The position numbers and the translations under genes are program-made. Below, one piece after another: positions 22,187 to 33,096 of a stretch of 64,000 nucleotides of DNA. Source of the DNA: Cadophora sp. MPI-SDFR-AT-0126 (taxonomy: Eukaryota; Ascomycota; Leotiomycetes; Helotiales; Ploettnerulaceae); NCBI GenBank assembly GCA_020747065.1, contig JAGMVK010000003.1, positions 2,604,001 to 2,668,000 of the forward strand, written 5' to 3'. The notes below the pieces were generated by a model. That model made no database searches, was not told the DNA's origin, and was given only the letters and a program-made list of their open reading frames with translations. Each line of letters opens with the position of its first letter. Within the stretch, counting starts at the first letter, position 1.

Positions 22187-22612
22187 TCAATTTGTCTGTG
22201 ATGGAATCGGGCGATGTTTTGAGGCAGGGTGCAGCTCTGAGGACCAATCCCGTAGTGCTGGGTCGAAGCGACGAACCACTGGTCCTGGCACCACACCTCT
22301 TCGTAGACCCGGTGTGGAGAGCAGCTGACCGAGTACGATCCAGGCCGTAGAATGTGAGAACCACAAACAATGAAACCATAGACTCTGAAAAGAAATACAA
22401 ATATAATAGAGACAATCCAATAAGAACAAGAAGACATAGAGGGAAACTAAAAGTCCTACCGAGTGCGCAGGCGAACGCAGAAAAGCGCCTAGGCTTGAAT
22501 TGATTTCCATTGTCAAATATTGCCTCTCATCTGTTAATCGAATCAAATGCTCAATTTGGCCATCTGTGACCGTCTCACATGCGCTATCCATCCTATCCAT
22601 GGGTATCTTCAT
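22187..22612 (-). CDS. Doubtful small ORF, unknown function
   Basis: An ATG-initiated ORF of 141 codons. The first ~50 residues are polar (MDRMDSACETVTDGQIEHLI). The middle 25 codons form a hydrophobic stretch that also looks like a phase-0 intron (donor GTAGGA after AHS, acceptor TTTTCAG), so the product would be either a single-span membrane protein or a shorter soluble one. It has no homology I recognise and could be untranslated or an antisense ORF. Confidence 0.25.
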   Translation of the reverse strand: MKIPMDRMDSACETVTDGQIEHLIRLTDERQYLTMEINSSLGAFLRSPAHSVGLLVSLYVFLFLLDCLYYICISFQSLWFHCLWFSHSTAWIVLGQLLSTPGLRRGVVPGPVVRRFDPALRDWSSELHPASKHRPIPSQTN

Positions 22613-22789
22613 CGCAGATTTTATGCAGCCTCTCGCTGCTGATTCTCAGCCGCGTGCTCAATCGTATCCATCCCTTATTCAGCTTTGCCTCATGCAGAGT
22701 CATAGTCCTATAATACAAACTCCCACAAACGCCTCCCCATAGAGGCCATAGACGTAATCCCTTAACACTATCCCGAGATCCCGCTCCGC

Positions 22790-24301
22790 TCATGAATCAG
22801 AGTCGTACTCCGAGCCATCATCATCGTCAATGACTTGTCCCTGAGTCGGCTGCTTGTTTTTGAAAGCCGAATCTCTGGTCTCCTTCCTCGCGTTGCTCTC
22901 ATCACCTAAGCCGTGTCCTCGCTTCTTCTTCTTGTCCTTCTCCCTAGCCAAAGCCGCAGCTTCCTCGGCTTCCAACGCCGCATCGAAAGCCGCTCCCGCC
23001 TCGCCAACTATGATTAGACCTAGATCCTTCTTTCTCTCGTACTCCTCAATGGACTTACTTCCCACGTTCTCTGCAGGTTCCCAGGACAATGGCCAGTTAC
23101 CAACCCACTTGATGAGATAGTAGGTGACCACATGCTTGCCTTTCTTTCCAAACTTGTACTGTGTTTCGTCCAAGATTGCCTCGACTTCGTACTCTTCTTC
23201 TCCTAGCTCTTTATTATCATCTTCAACATCGGCCTTAGCGGGAATGTTTTGTGTTGAAGAGGTAGCTTGTTCTCTGTTCTTGGCGAGAGACGAATACTGG
23301 TTGAAGTGTCCGGGCTTTTTTGAAGGCGTTTTGCTCCTGCTCTTCTCTCGCTCTAGTCTCTCGTAGACCTTTCCTGCTTCTAAGCTGGACGTGGTAGCAA
23401 CCGACTCGTTACGGACAGCACGTTGTTGGCGTTTGCCTTCCTTGGTACTTGTTGATACCGAGGCGCTTTGACTTCTGGAACTTCGGCTTTGTCTGGATGG
23501 GCTCCTGATCTCTCTGGATACTGACAAGAAGGTCTTGCTCTTTCCCTTGGTCGCTGATGACGGTCCAGGTGAGGGAGATGGAGAGACATTCATATGGAGC
23601 CTCGACCTGGGATATGATTGCATGGTGCTATTGAGCTGTGTTTCGATGGCAATATCGGTAGGTTCCTCGTCCTCATCACTATCGGACTCCATCATATCGG
23701 CCAGACCACGTTGCTTTGAAGGTGATGCTAGGGTTGGCCGCTGTGGTGAGGTGAAGACTGGTTCTGGCTCTTCAATAGATTTGCGAGCAATCCGAGATGA
23801 AGGTCCCATTATGGCTTTGACTCTCTGACTTCCGACAGAACCTTTATCATCGTCTGCATCCACCAGTGCATGCTTTCGCTTCCTGCCAGGCTTTCCTTTC
23901 TGTCTTGGCTCTTTATCACGTGCATCAGAAGCATTTCCACCCTTTGCGCCTTTGCCCTTACCCATGCCACGACCCTCCCGCTCCATAGTTTGCCTGTACT
24001 CGAATTCTTCAAATTTACGTCGAGAGACATATTTGAGGATATTTTCCGGCGCAACGCTTATACGGAGGTAGGGTGCGTCGGCATAGGACACAACATATCT
24101 CGGAAGATGATTGACGTCAAAGCTGGCAACGATGATACCTTTCTTGTCGTCTTCCGGCATGATCGATATTGGTGCAAGAGGCGGTCCTGAATTAGGAATG
24201 TATTTCGGTCGTTCAGCCACGACGAAGTCGAATTCGTTGTCTTCGGGGCGAACTTGGATGAGCACTGAACCCTCTAGTCCTGGTGAAGGATTTAGAAACA
24301 T
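22790..24301 (-). CDS. Chromodomain protein
   Basis: A single long exon encodes 503 aa from the ATG at 24301. Residues ~385-445 form a chromodomain: EEEYEVEAILDETQY, YYLIKWVGNWPLSWEPAENV, then an Arg/Lys helix. Aromatic residues expected to read methyl-lysine (Tyr, Trp, Trp) are present. The first ~110 residues form a separate, ordered-looking unit (FDFVVAERPKYIPNSG, YLRISVAPENILKYV). The centre is Ser/Arg/Pro-rich and disordered with basic patches; the end is very acidic. A nuclear, chromatin-binding role is inferred. The frame stays open upstream to an acceptor-like CATTCAG paired with GTAAGT at ~24403, so a 5' UTR intron or a short upstream coding exon is possible. Confidence 0.85.
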   Translation of the reverse strand: MFLNPSPGLEGSVLIQVRPEDNEFDFVVAERPKYIPNSGPPLAPISIMPEDDKKGIIVASFDVNHLPRYVVSYADAPYLRISVAPENILKYVSRRKFEEFEYRQTMEREGRGMGKGKGAKGGNASDARDKEPRQKGKPGRKRKHALVDADDDKGSVGSQRVKAIMGPSSRIARKSIEEPEPVFTSPQRPTLASPSKQRGLADMMESDSDEDEEPTDIAIETQLNSTMQSYPRSRLHMNVSPSPSPGPSSATKGKSKTFLSVSREIRSPSRQSRSSRSQSASVSTSTKEGKRQQRAVRNESVATTSSLEAGKVYERLEREKSRSKTPSKKPGHFNQYSSLAKNREQATSSTQNIPAKADVEDDNKELGEEEYEVEAILDETQYKFGKKGKHVVTYYLIKWVGNWPLSWEPAENVGSKSIEEYERKKDLGLIIVGEAGAAFDAALEAEEAAALAREKDKKKKRGHGLGDESNARKETRDSAFKNKQPTQGQVIDDDDGSEYDSDS

Positions 24302-24937
24302 TCTGGCTCGTTCTCTCAAAAGTGAAATGACTTTGACTCCTGAATGAGGGACAATGCCCCATGTTTATAGAATCGTCGATTGATCTGGGAGAGTTGACTT
24401 ACTTCTAGCTCGGTTGAATGGTCAGTCGTCAGATACGGTGACCGAAATGTGCCTGCCTGAGGCAGCAGATCGAAGAACGAATGTCCCAAAGATCGATGTC
24501 AAGATATCTGACGAGAGCAAAAGTAGTAAGAAATTACAGCCGAAGGTTTTGGAAAGATGGAGATGAGATTCAAAGATGACTTGTATCGTATGAAAGAAGA
24601 TCGTCTTTTCTTTTGACCAGCGTTCAGAGAATCCTGTTTTGCAAGATCTTTGAGCCTGGATTTCTCATTCGAAAATCGTTTGATGGTAAAGTTCAAGAAA
24701 TCTGAAGAGTCGTCAAATGAGCATTTAATTTTCATTCACTGCAATGTGAAATTGAGCCTCGACTTCAGTATTTGTTGACTATTGACTTTCTCAAAGCCTT
24801 CGATTGGTCAACACAGACGCCTCGGGAGCCAAGCGCCCAGAGCCGCGACAATCGCGGAAGTCAAATCACCTCCACCCAAGCTCCAAGCTTTCCTCAAAAC
24901 AAAATCTCCACTCACTCACCAAAACCCATCACCAAAC
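24302..24937. promoter_or_regulatory. Divergent promoter region, chromodomain gene / PAM17
   Basis: It contains a likely 5'-leader intron of the chromodomain gene (24338-24403, minus). An ATG-initiated minus ORF at 24499-24735 shows no family resemblance. C-rich sequence precedes PAM17. Confidence 0.4.
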
Positions 24938-25752
24938 ATGCTGGGGGCAACACCGACTCTCCGGACCGCAGCAATCGGCTGCAGGTTACAGCCAACACTT
25001 TTCACGCCCTGCACATATCCCACGACGAGCAGTCCTTCACTCCGCAGAAATCAGAGCACCTCCACATGCACAGGCACCACACCATCAGCTCCTAGACGAC
25101 GAGTGCAGATCCTCAAACGCAATGTGACTTTCAAGCCTACTTCGACAGTCGCCAGACATGCTTCAACTGTTACTTCGCCTCATTCATCCACAGCTACGGC
25201 CTCTGAAGCTTCAGCGCCCAGCTCAGACCTCCTCGACTGGAACACATTTTTCAAGCTCCGCAAGACCCGTCGGTGGTACCAGCTAGGATCTTCAGTAACC
25301 ACTGGAATCGGTGGATTTGTTGGCGGAGCTCAGGTTCTCACCATGTCGGACATGGACGCGTTGGTCTCGCAGATTCCTCTGGATCCGTTCATCACGCTAG
25401 GCTTGATCACATTCACATGTGGAGGTGTGGGATGGCTGGTTGGACCGATTCTTGGGACGACAGTGTTCAATTGGAGGAATAGGAAGTTTAGGAATCAGAT
25501 GGATGAGAAGGAGAAGGAGTTCTACAGGAGGATTAAGAGGTTTAGAGTCGATCCTTCGGCGAGCAGTATGGCGAATCCTGTACCTGGTATGTCCCCAGAA
25601 ACCTGGAATATGTGTCAAGTCGTTTCATTGCATACTGATCTAAATATCTAGATTACTACGGCGAAAAGATCTCCAGCGTGGCAGGATACAGGCAATGGCT
25701 CAAGGACCAACGGGCATTCAACAAGAAGCGAACGACATATATCAAGTACTGA
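24938..25752 (+). CDS. PAM17: Presequence translocase-associated motor subunit Pam17
   Basis: Exons 24938-25586 and 25652-25752 (donor GTATGT) give 249 aa. Residues ~1-75 are Thr/Ser/Arg-rich with almost no acidic residues, a mitochondrial presequence. The conserved core follows: LDWNTFFKLRKTRRWYQL, two membrane spans (GIGGFVGGAQVL region and FITLGLITFTCGGVGWLVGP), then the matrix segment DYYGEKISSVAGYRQWLKDQ, which is assembled only after splicing. Pam17 sits in the inner membrane and organises the Pam16-Pam18 module of the TIM23 import motor. Sequence match to the family is unambiguous and length is normal. Confidence 0.96.
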
Positions 25753-26144
25753 GACTTCATATGGAGTATATAGGTACGGGCACAAAGATGGAGAAGCAGA
25801 TGAGATGAAAGCTTAATGCAAGCACAATCCACATTTGTTTTGTTATATTAGGAACGGAAAATTGTAAGCAGGATATGAAAAGCCTAGCTGCAAGAACCTC
25901 GGCGGCGTTTATGAGCCTCTCCCTTGTAGCAACAGATGGAAAAGATACTTGTTTCGCACGGATGGGTGAAAGTCCGTACTTGGAAGCAATACGATATCCG
26001 CATTTCAACTCCAGAATATCGATCCATTTGGATCTATTCCCGTTGGATAATCACTGAAGGTTGGTTTGTGATCAGAAAACACTCCTCGGTGGGATGACTT
26101 GAGTTTGAATACCAAACTTGAACTAACGTCAAGTCTACCTCAAT
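25753..26144. other. Convergent intergenic region, no gene seen
   Basis: It holds the 3' ends of PAM17 and of the dehydratase gene. Nothing coding was seen. Confidence 0.6.
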
Positions 26145-27307
26145 TTATACCCCATCAGCACACTCACCCAACAACCTCCTCACACTGTCCCTTGCCCTCC
26201 CACAAAATCCCGCCATCTCCCCTTCTCTCTCAGCCCCCATGCCACATCCCTCTCCCTTCCCATTCCCCTTCTCACCCCCATCGAAGACCTCAACACTGAA
26301 CCAACACCTCGTCCCAGTCCCCAACACCGCCCTCGCAAACTCAACACACTGCTTCGTCAACAAGCCACCCTCAAACAAAAGCGGCCGGAAATCATGACTC
26401 CACCTCCCCCTCGGCCGCAGTCCGTCAATTACCTTATCTGCAAATGGCACAGGTGGTTTATACACATCGCTTATCTGCAAGACGTAGATCTTTTCCGCGG
26501 GAACGGTAGCTGTTAAGAGTTTAAGCGAATGTTCATACGACAGTGCCAATTTCTGCAGAGGCCCAAGATGCGATATCAACCCTGAGTTCGTCGTCGGATC
26601 ACCGTACTCGCCTGCTGCAGTTTGGAAAGTGTCGAGACAGAGTCCGATGTTTGGACGGTCTGCTAGCTGCACTATTGACCAGACGTCTGACCATCTTGGG
26701 GCCACGGTCGCCCAGCACCAGTTCTCGTACGCGAGGCGGAAGCCATGGAGGGCGAGGAGGTCTGCGAGAGAGGCGAGGTCGGCTGCTAGGTGTTTTTTGG
26801 ATGTATTGATGTTGGGAGAGTCGGTGGAGCCCACCTGTTTTGTTTTGCGTGAGACAATGTACGGAAGGTACAAGCGAGAAGTCGAAGCGAGCGGGAGGGT
26901 GATGTAGCTGTTGTACGTACCTGCAACATATCCGTCCCGACAGCCTGCATGATCCTGATCCACCCTTTGGCCCTCTCAAACGCATCCTCCCTCTCTTTCG
27001 AACCCTTCTCCCAACCTTCAAAATTCGCAAAAGGTTGTAACATCATGATCCCCAAGCCATATTTCTGGCACAAGTTCTTGACTTCCTCGCCTGCGGAACA
27101 AAGACTGTCGTAGTCATCCTCTGCAATTTCATTCTTATGGAAAGTGGAAGCGAAGGAGAGAAGATCTGGAAAGCCGAGTTCTATGGCAGAGAATTGCGAC
27201 TTGGAGATTGCGGAGAGTTTCGCCTCAAGCGGGGACGAGGAGCTGCCCACGGAGACGCTGGCGAATGATAGCGGGATGTCGTTTAAGGATGATCTGGAGA
27301 TAGGCAT
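26145..27307 (-). CDS. 3-Dehydroshikimate dehydratase-like TIM-barrel enzyme
   Basis: Exons 27307-26921 and 26834-26145 (donor GTACGT) give 358 aa. The fold is that of xylose-isomerase-like TIM barrels: FSAIELGFPDLL near the N-terminus, MMLQPFANFEGW, LAYENWCWATVAPRWSDVW, IGLCLDTFQTAAGEYGDP, IYVLQISD and WFSVEVFD. Acidic and His residues at strand ends fit a divalent-metal site. The pattern matches fungal QutC/Qa-4 enzymes, which convert 3-dehydroshikimate to protocatechuate in quinate catabolism. No other quinate genes are next to it, so it may instead serve protocatechuate production elsewhere. The C-terminus has a Gly/Lys/Glu-rich loop (GGEKGNGKGEG). Confidence 0.85.
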
Positions 27308-27680
27308 CTTGGATTTGCCAATCGTAATTGTTGATCAATGCTGTTGAGAGCTTCAATCGCTGATAGCTACAGCTGAGGGGTATAGAGCTATAGCTTTGGG
27401 ATGACGTCGTACGTTTGGAGGGGTTCACACGTGATGGAATTGGGGTCTTCAAGAGCCCTGAGGTGTCTAGAAAAGTATTAGACAAACGATTGGGTATCTA
27501 GAATATGAATTTAAATAGTTTTGTAGCCAAAGTATCCATGTTCTGGCTGGCGACCTCAAAAGATGCCCTCTCTGAAATTTTGATATGCCCCTCTATCCCT
27601 CCCAAGAGAGCCAAAACGCCAGAACACCATGCAATAAAACGACATACCGAATATGCAATCGCAGCCGTCCAGCCCAACCT
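27308..27680. other. Intergenic, no gene seen
   Basis: This is the promoter side of the dehydratase gene and the 3' flank of SLX9, both on the minus strand. No coding signal was found. Confidence 0.6.
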
Positions 27681-28322
27681 CTATTTCTTCTCCTCAAAAG
27701 CCGGGTGCTTCTCCATATTCTGATTGACCCAAGCCCTTAACGCCGCAAATCTATTCACCGCCGGATTCGACACAGGAGCCGTACTCGCAGTAGCAGACGG
27801 CTCAGCAGCCTCTCCCTCATCAACAGCCATTGCAACCTCCGGAGACTTCTCCTCTCCCTCCTTCCCACCAGCCAAAATAACCGCCATATTCTTCCCAAAC
27901 CTCTCCCTCTCCATCCTCTCCAACTTCTCCTTCCTCTTCCTCGCCCCCGGCTTGCTCTTCAAACTCTTCATCGCCATCTTGCCACTGCCTCCCCTTGCAC
28001 CACCACTCGCAGCCCTATCATTCTCCTTGACAAGCTCCTCCACATCCGGCAGCGCATCCGCGAGGCTCTCGAGCGTCGTAACGAGCTTCTTGCTAGGCCG
28101 TCTTCGCTTGAGCGGTTTCTTGTAGGCTTTCTCGATGCGGTTGATGAAGGAGGAGTGTTTGATGACGCGCTTGTCTTTCTTGCTGTTGATGAAGGAATCG
28201 GAGATTATGGCGCCTTCGCGGTGCTTTGGGGGAAGGCGTGCGATTAGGCCGGAGCCTGAGTTGGAGGCTTTGGCTTGGATGGAGGGACGTTTTTTGGGCG
28301 CTGTTGGGGCCTGTGAGAGCAT
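27681..28322 (-). CDS. SLX9: Ribosome biogenesis protein Slx9
   Basis: A single exon of 213 aa from the ATG at 28322; an in-frame ATG at 28370 would add 16 unlikely residues. The family core is clear: HSSFINRIEKAYKKPLKRRRPSKKLVTTLESLADALPD at residues ~55-95, followed by a basic KSLKSKPGARKRKEKLERMERERF helix and a C-terminal NRFAALRAWVNQNMEKHP. Slx9 joins the 40S pre-ribosome with Rio/Rrp12 factors and aids its maturation and export. An acidic/Ala-rich linker is lineage-specific. Divergent from UBA4, with 245 bp between start codons. Confidence 0.92.
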   Translation of the reverse strand: MLSQAPTAPKKRPSIQAKASNSGSGLIARLPPKHREGAIISDSFINSKKDKRVIKHSSFINRIEKAYKKPLKRRRPSKKLVTTLESLADALPDVEELVKENDRAASGGARGGSGKMAMKSLKSKPGARKRKEKLERMERERFGKNMAVILAGGKEGEEKSPEVAMAVDEGEAAEPSATASTAPVSNPAVNRFAALRAWVNQNMEKHPAFEEKK

Positions 28323-28567
28323 TGTTTTAGCTATCGTGTGCCTCAATTTGTATATGGGAAACAGTACCATGATTAGATATCTCTGTACTCGACTCTACGC
28401 TATTGTTGTCGCAGATTCGAACGTTATGAACTGTTGTGGTGGGAGAAATTGATCGTCGTTGTCCAGAGAAAAAAGTCCCGAGCAAGGCCAAGCGAAGTCC
28501 AATCCGTGAAGCGATTTTCAAGGTTCATTCCGCCCCTCCAGTTCCAAACTCCACCCCAACATAAACC

Positions 28568-30288
28568 ATGGATTCAGCCACCGCAAGCGCCGAAAGTCTA
28601 AGAAAGCAGATATCAGCCACAGAGGATGAATTACAACGCTTAAAAGCACAGCTCGCAAGCCTCGAAGCTCAAGATGTAGCAGCTGCGAAAGGAATCGCGG
28701 GGTTGGATTTGGGTGCGGGGGATCCCGTGACAGAGCTCGAAAATGGCCGTAAGGGTGAGAGTGAGAGGAAGTGGCCTCTGTCTGAGGAGGAATATAGGAG
28801 GTATGGAAGGCAGATGATTGTTCCTAGTATAGGAATTCAAGGTAAGTTGATGTTATCTGAATATATCCCTTGTGTTGGGAAGCGAGTAATGAGCATCATG
28901 GCTGATATATTTTATATAGGTCAACTTCGTCTCAAAGGCGCAGCTGTCCTCATCGTCGGAGCAGGTGGACTAGGTTGTCCAGCAGCAACCTATCTCGCCG
29001 GAGCAGGCGTTGGTACCATCGGTATCGTGGACGGCGATGAAGTCGAGACATCAAATCTACATCGGCAGATCTTACATAGTACTGCCAAAGTGGGCATGAA
29101 GAAAGTTGATAGTGCTATTGAGTATCTCAAACAGTATGTCCTCTCTCCTCTCTTATGATCTCGATCACACATAGCACATAACGAACCGTTGTCCCCTTAC
29201 CTCCCTTCTTTGTCTCTCTCAGAACCAAAATGCAAGAATACACAACCATACATTAACATCTCTCCTCCAGCCTCAACCCAAACCCCCTCTACATCGCCCA
29301 CCCCACACACCTCACCCCCCAAAACAGCGCCTCCATCGTCTCCGCCTACGACCTAACACTCGACTGCACCGACCACCCGACCTCACGGTACCTCATATCC
29401 GACATATCCATCCTCCTCTCCAAACCACTCATCTCAGCCTCCGCCCTGCGCACCGACGGCCAATTAATAGTCCTCAACTCACCCCCGTTGCCACCCGGAA
29501 ATGTAGCCGGTGGTCCCTGCTACAGATGCGTATTCCCTAAGCCGCCGCCTGCGGAGAGCGTGGTGAGTTGTGGTGATGGAGGCATTCTTGGGCCGGTGGT
29601 TGGTGTGATGGGAGTTTTGCAAGCGTTGGAGGCGATCAAGTTAATCATTGCTTGGAAGTTGAAGGCAGATCCTCAACCCGAGTCTGAATCTGTTCAACCC
29701 GACGCAACAGCATCGCCAGCAGCAACAATGCTCCTCTTCTCCTCGACCAGCAATCCCCCATTCCGAAGCGTCCGTCTACGATCCCGACGCCCAAAATGCT
29801 TCGCGTGCTCCTCCTCCGCCGGCCTCTCACTCGAGAGCCTAACAAGCGGAAGTCTAGACTATGTCTTATTCTGCGGCGTCACCTCGCCCGTCAACATCCT
29901 GACCCCCGAAGAGCGAATCGAAGCTCGTCAGTACCACGATCTCTCCAAACTCTCAAAACCCAATCAAGATCACCTCCTACTAGACGTCAGAGAGAAAGTG
30001 CAATTCGACATCTGTAACCTCGAAGGCTCGATAAACATTCCATTCTCCACACTGCAAGGAAATAGATCTGTTGCTGCTGAAGGCGAGAGACCTGCTTGGG
30101 TACCGGCGGACTTGCCGGGTGACGCGCCGATTTTTGTGCTTTGTAGATTAGGCAACGACTCGCAGGTTGTGGCGAGGAAGTTGAAGGAAAGTGTGTTGGG
30201 GGAGGGCGGAGGGAGGGTTATTCGGGATATTAGGGGTGGATTGAAGGCGTGGAGAGAGCAGGTTGATGGTTCGTGGCCGGAGTATTAA
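28568..30288 (+). CDS. UBA4: Adenylyltransferase and sulfurtransferase Uba4 (MOCS3)
   Basis: Exons 28568-28841, 28920-29133 and 29271-30288 give 501 aa. A coiled-coil N-terminus ([19 protein letters not shown]) precedes an E1-like domain with [14 protein letters not shown], the nucleotide-binding [11 protein letters not shown] (~residue 105) and [15 protein letters not shown] (~246) and CFAC (~340) supply the structural zinc ligands. The C-terminal rhodanese domain has its catalytic Cys in [10 protein letters not shown] (~453). Uba4 activates Urm1 and passes it sulfur for tRNA wobble-uridine thiolation and protein urmylation; the homolog can also serve molybdopterin synthase. All motifs are intact. 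The second intron is 137 nt. Confidence 0.96.
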
Positions 30289-31244
30289 ATAATTATTAAG
30301 ATAGAAGATCAAACTTAAGATAAAGAAAGTTGCAAATCTACTGAGCTTCGTAACGGGATAAATTCTTAAAGCAACATAGGTTGTTGACATCAATGCGGTG
30401 TTTAGACGAGACAACTTCTGAATAGTGTCTCGCTAACATATCAGTTGCAGACTCGGAGATGAGCAGTAGAGCCATGTTATCCGAATATCGAGCTTTCGTC
30501 TCACGTCTTCATCCCATCATCGCTCAATGTGCATATCATTCCCGTCCTCGTTTCAAGCATGATCACGTACCTACCAGTCCATTTCAGAAGTAACACTTTG
30601 TTCCCGAACCTAAACCCAAGATCTGAAAGCCCCAAGAGCCATTTATTCTACTTGCTCCAAAGCCATTGCTATTGTTCATCAATTCTAGGTATCTTTTTGC
30701 CCATCCACACGCAACCCCCGAACCGAATGCCACCAGCCCAGGCCAAACCGTTCCATCCGTGCCATGCCATTCCAAACCCCAATGCCAACCCACCATCCGA
30801 CCAAACCCGGCCCCTATGGAAAGAAATGCACATTCCAACCCTAACCTGATCTTCTCTCACCCCATACCACATATCGTAAATTTCATTTGCGCGTCGCACG
30901 TTCGAATGACTCAATCCGAAAAGCCCAGAACTCGAAGCATGCAAAGGACGAAAATGAGCAAGAAAATCGACGACAACCATTGTCCTCCACTCTCGAAACC
31001 AGAATACTCCAAACGCCCTCGCTATCATGTCTCTCTGTCTCGCTTCCACTATCGGATCCGTAGATATACGAAGGAGAAAATGTCTTCACGAATCGATCCG
31101 TGGGGGACTTCGAGAATCCGTCTTGCCTCCCTTGCCAAACGGAGATGAAGAGCGCGACTCTTCAGTTCTATTCAACATCCCGATCAGCACCTATCCCGAG
31201 ATCATACTTATCTGGTCAAACCGCAGGACCAGAAAGGGGCAGAC
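30289..31244. other. Convergent intergenic region, no supported gene
   Basis: It is 956 bp between the UBA4 and protease stops. Plus-strand ORFs at 30529-31148 are Pro/Asn/His-rich (from C-rich sequence at 30700-30860) and have no domain or splice support. Confidence 0.45.
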
Positions 31245-32185
31245 TCACGATCTCCTCCGCTCACCCTCCTTCCTAAATCCCTCGATAGTCTTCAACATCT
31301 CCTTTCGCCCGCCATTCGCATCAACCAACTTGCCACCCATACTCATACTAACCTTCTCCCTCGCATTGGCACTCAACAGTCTTTTGAGCAGTAAATGCCG
31401 CATTTGGATGCAAACATAGACTCCACAATCAGAGCTGTTCTCCTGCTGGGGGCTATCCTCTAGATTCATGAAACGGAGCGGCCGGCCCAGTAGAATCGAG
31501 ATCTTGTTCGTCGCTAGCATAGCCTCGTTGTAATTGCTCGGTGACAGGGAGTCGTAATGAAAGGCTACTCCGTCGATGACCGAAACAAGGAGGAGAGACC
31601 AGTGCGAGCCGCCTTCTGCGACGGAGACGTTGCGCGCGTCGTTTATCGGCAGGAAGATGTGTGTTGTGCGCGAGAAGTTGGGCAGAGCATCTTTAAGTGT
31701 GAGAGGGTCGGGCGTTTGCATTAGCATGAATGCCATTGAGGGCCGTAGCAGGACGATGTGCGAGGAGGGGTATTTTCGGAGCTCTTCACGCTCAAGATAT
31801 CTGCCATGTCGTTGTTAGTAAAACTGCCGTATAACCAGTGGAGGGACTGTGGTACTCTTCCCAGAATGCAATGGTCTTCGAGATTGTGTTAGCTGCAGGA
31901 TGATCAAAGAGTAACCTCGTACAGAGTGACATACATTATCCGTGAGCCAGTCATTCTTCAGTGTGTCGACATCCTCCTTGGTTACTATCCGGCAATCAGT
32001 TTCCATCCCAGCCTTGTGGCATTGTACAACTCACATCGGATATCGTAGTCTGCGTGCAGTCAGTCAACCGTTGGTAGACGCAGAGGTTCTTTCCCAAGAC
32101 ACTTACAGCTGAGATACGCATCATCAGGAGACAGCTGTTTCCATTCCACCCTCCTGGTTAGCCACCGTGTTCCGCGAAGACCCAT
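31245..32185 (-). CDS. NEDD8-specific cysteine protease (SENP8/Nep1-like)
   Basis: Five exons: 32185-32107, 32049-32035 (15 nt), 31984-31935 (50 nt), 31875-31856 (20 nt) and 31800-31245, giving 239 aa. Only this splicing yields the family sequence LSYYDIRLTKEDVDTLKNDW, then WLTDNTIAFWEEYLEREEL and IVLLRPSMAFMLM. The C48 catalytic set is intact: His in GGSHWSL, Asp in HYDSLS, Gln in SPQQENS and Cys in SSDCGVYVC. The family matures NEDD8/Rub1 and removes it from cullins and other targets. Each intron has good splice sites (GTAAGT, GTGAGT, GTATGT; GTACCA is weaker), and two have CTAAC branches. Length matches SENP8 (~212 aa). Confidence 0.88.
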
Positions 32186-33096
32186 TGCATCTCATTGTTT
32201 GTGCTTATTCTGCCATGCTCTGCTTGCGGTCCTCCAAGTATGGCAATAGAGAGCGTCGGGATCTAGATGGGGTGGATATAGACTAGGAAGAGCTGGCACG
32301 TACCGAGTCCCCGAAATGTCTGCTAACTCGGCCCTTGAATGGATGGAAACCGTCACGTCCCATTGTGTCTACTTGCGCGGTGCTTGTTTCTTGGTTGACT
32401 ACGCTCTGGCCGGTCTTGGGGCAAGTTCACAGCTGGGTGGTGGGGTGAGGCTGTAGCTAGCCGGTCGGCTGGCTGTCAATTGTCAAGCCTGGCGAAGAGT
32501 GAAGAGAAAGAGAGAGAGAGGGGGGTAGAGAGGAAAGAGAGCAGAAGACTAGAGATTTTAACGACAAGGCAAGCTGTGAAGCTTAAAGAAATCCGATCAC
32601 CACAGTCTGCCGTCGTCTGGTACAGGGTTGTTGCCTCGACGAGTCGAGAAGAAGAAGAAGAAGAGGGGTGCGAGTCTGGCCACCCATCTCCACACCCACC
32701 CTGTTCAGCGTGGCATTCTGCTGCGTCATCAAGTCTTCAGTCTCAGCCCTCGTCCTTCATTGTACCCACAACCACCAACCTCATCTTTCACTCGGGCTGT
32801 GCTGTGCTGGAAAATTATTACCAAAGTCACTGCGTCTTCATTATTCTCGATTTTGCTTTCTATGACTACAGCTCTTGTTAGAAGCATCTGCCCTGCTACG
32901 ATCATATCCCTACGCGTTACCCCACTGTCAGCGCCATACTGCAATCATTTGCAATCGATCAGTCCAAACAGCTGTGATGCTCATGCATGCACATCCTATC
33001 ACATCCGAATTTTGATTACCACCATTATTATTGTTATACTCTCATCAAGCAAGAGAGCCCAGCACATCAGCACAAGTCGCCCTTCCTCCTTCAACC
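32186..33096. promoter_or_regulatory. Upstream region of the NEDD8-protease gene, with purine tracts
   Basis: 911 bp between two minus-strand genes. It contains a 25-nt pure purine run at 32501-32525 (GA repeats, then five G) and a GAA repeat at 32648-32664. Plus-strand ORFs here are side effects of the low-complexity sequence. Confidence 0.4.
32501..32525 (+). repeat. GA-rich purine microsatellite
   Basis: An uninterrupted purine run made of GA/GAA units then GGGGG, about 315 bp upstream of the protease start codon. A second tract of GAA units lies at 32648-32664. Confidence 0.7.

Noticed and set aside
30529..31148. Plus-strand ORF of 160 codons and overlapping frames
   Set aside because: Composition follows C-rich sequence; no start context, domain or splice support; it is in a convergent 3' region.
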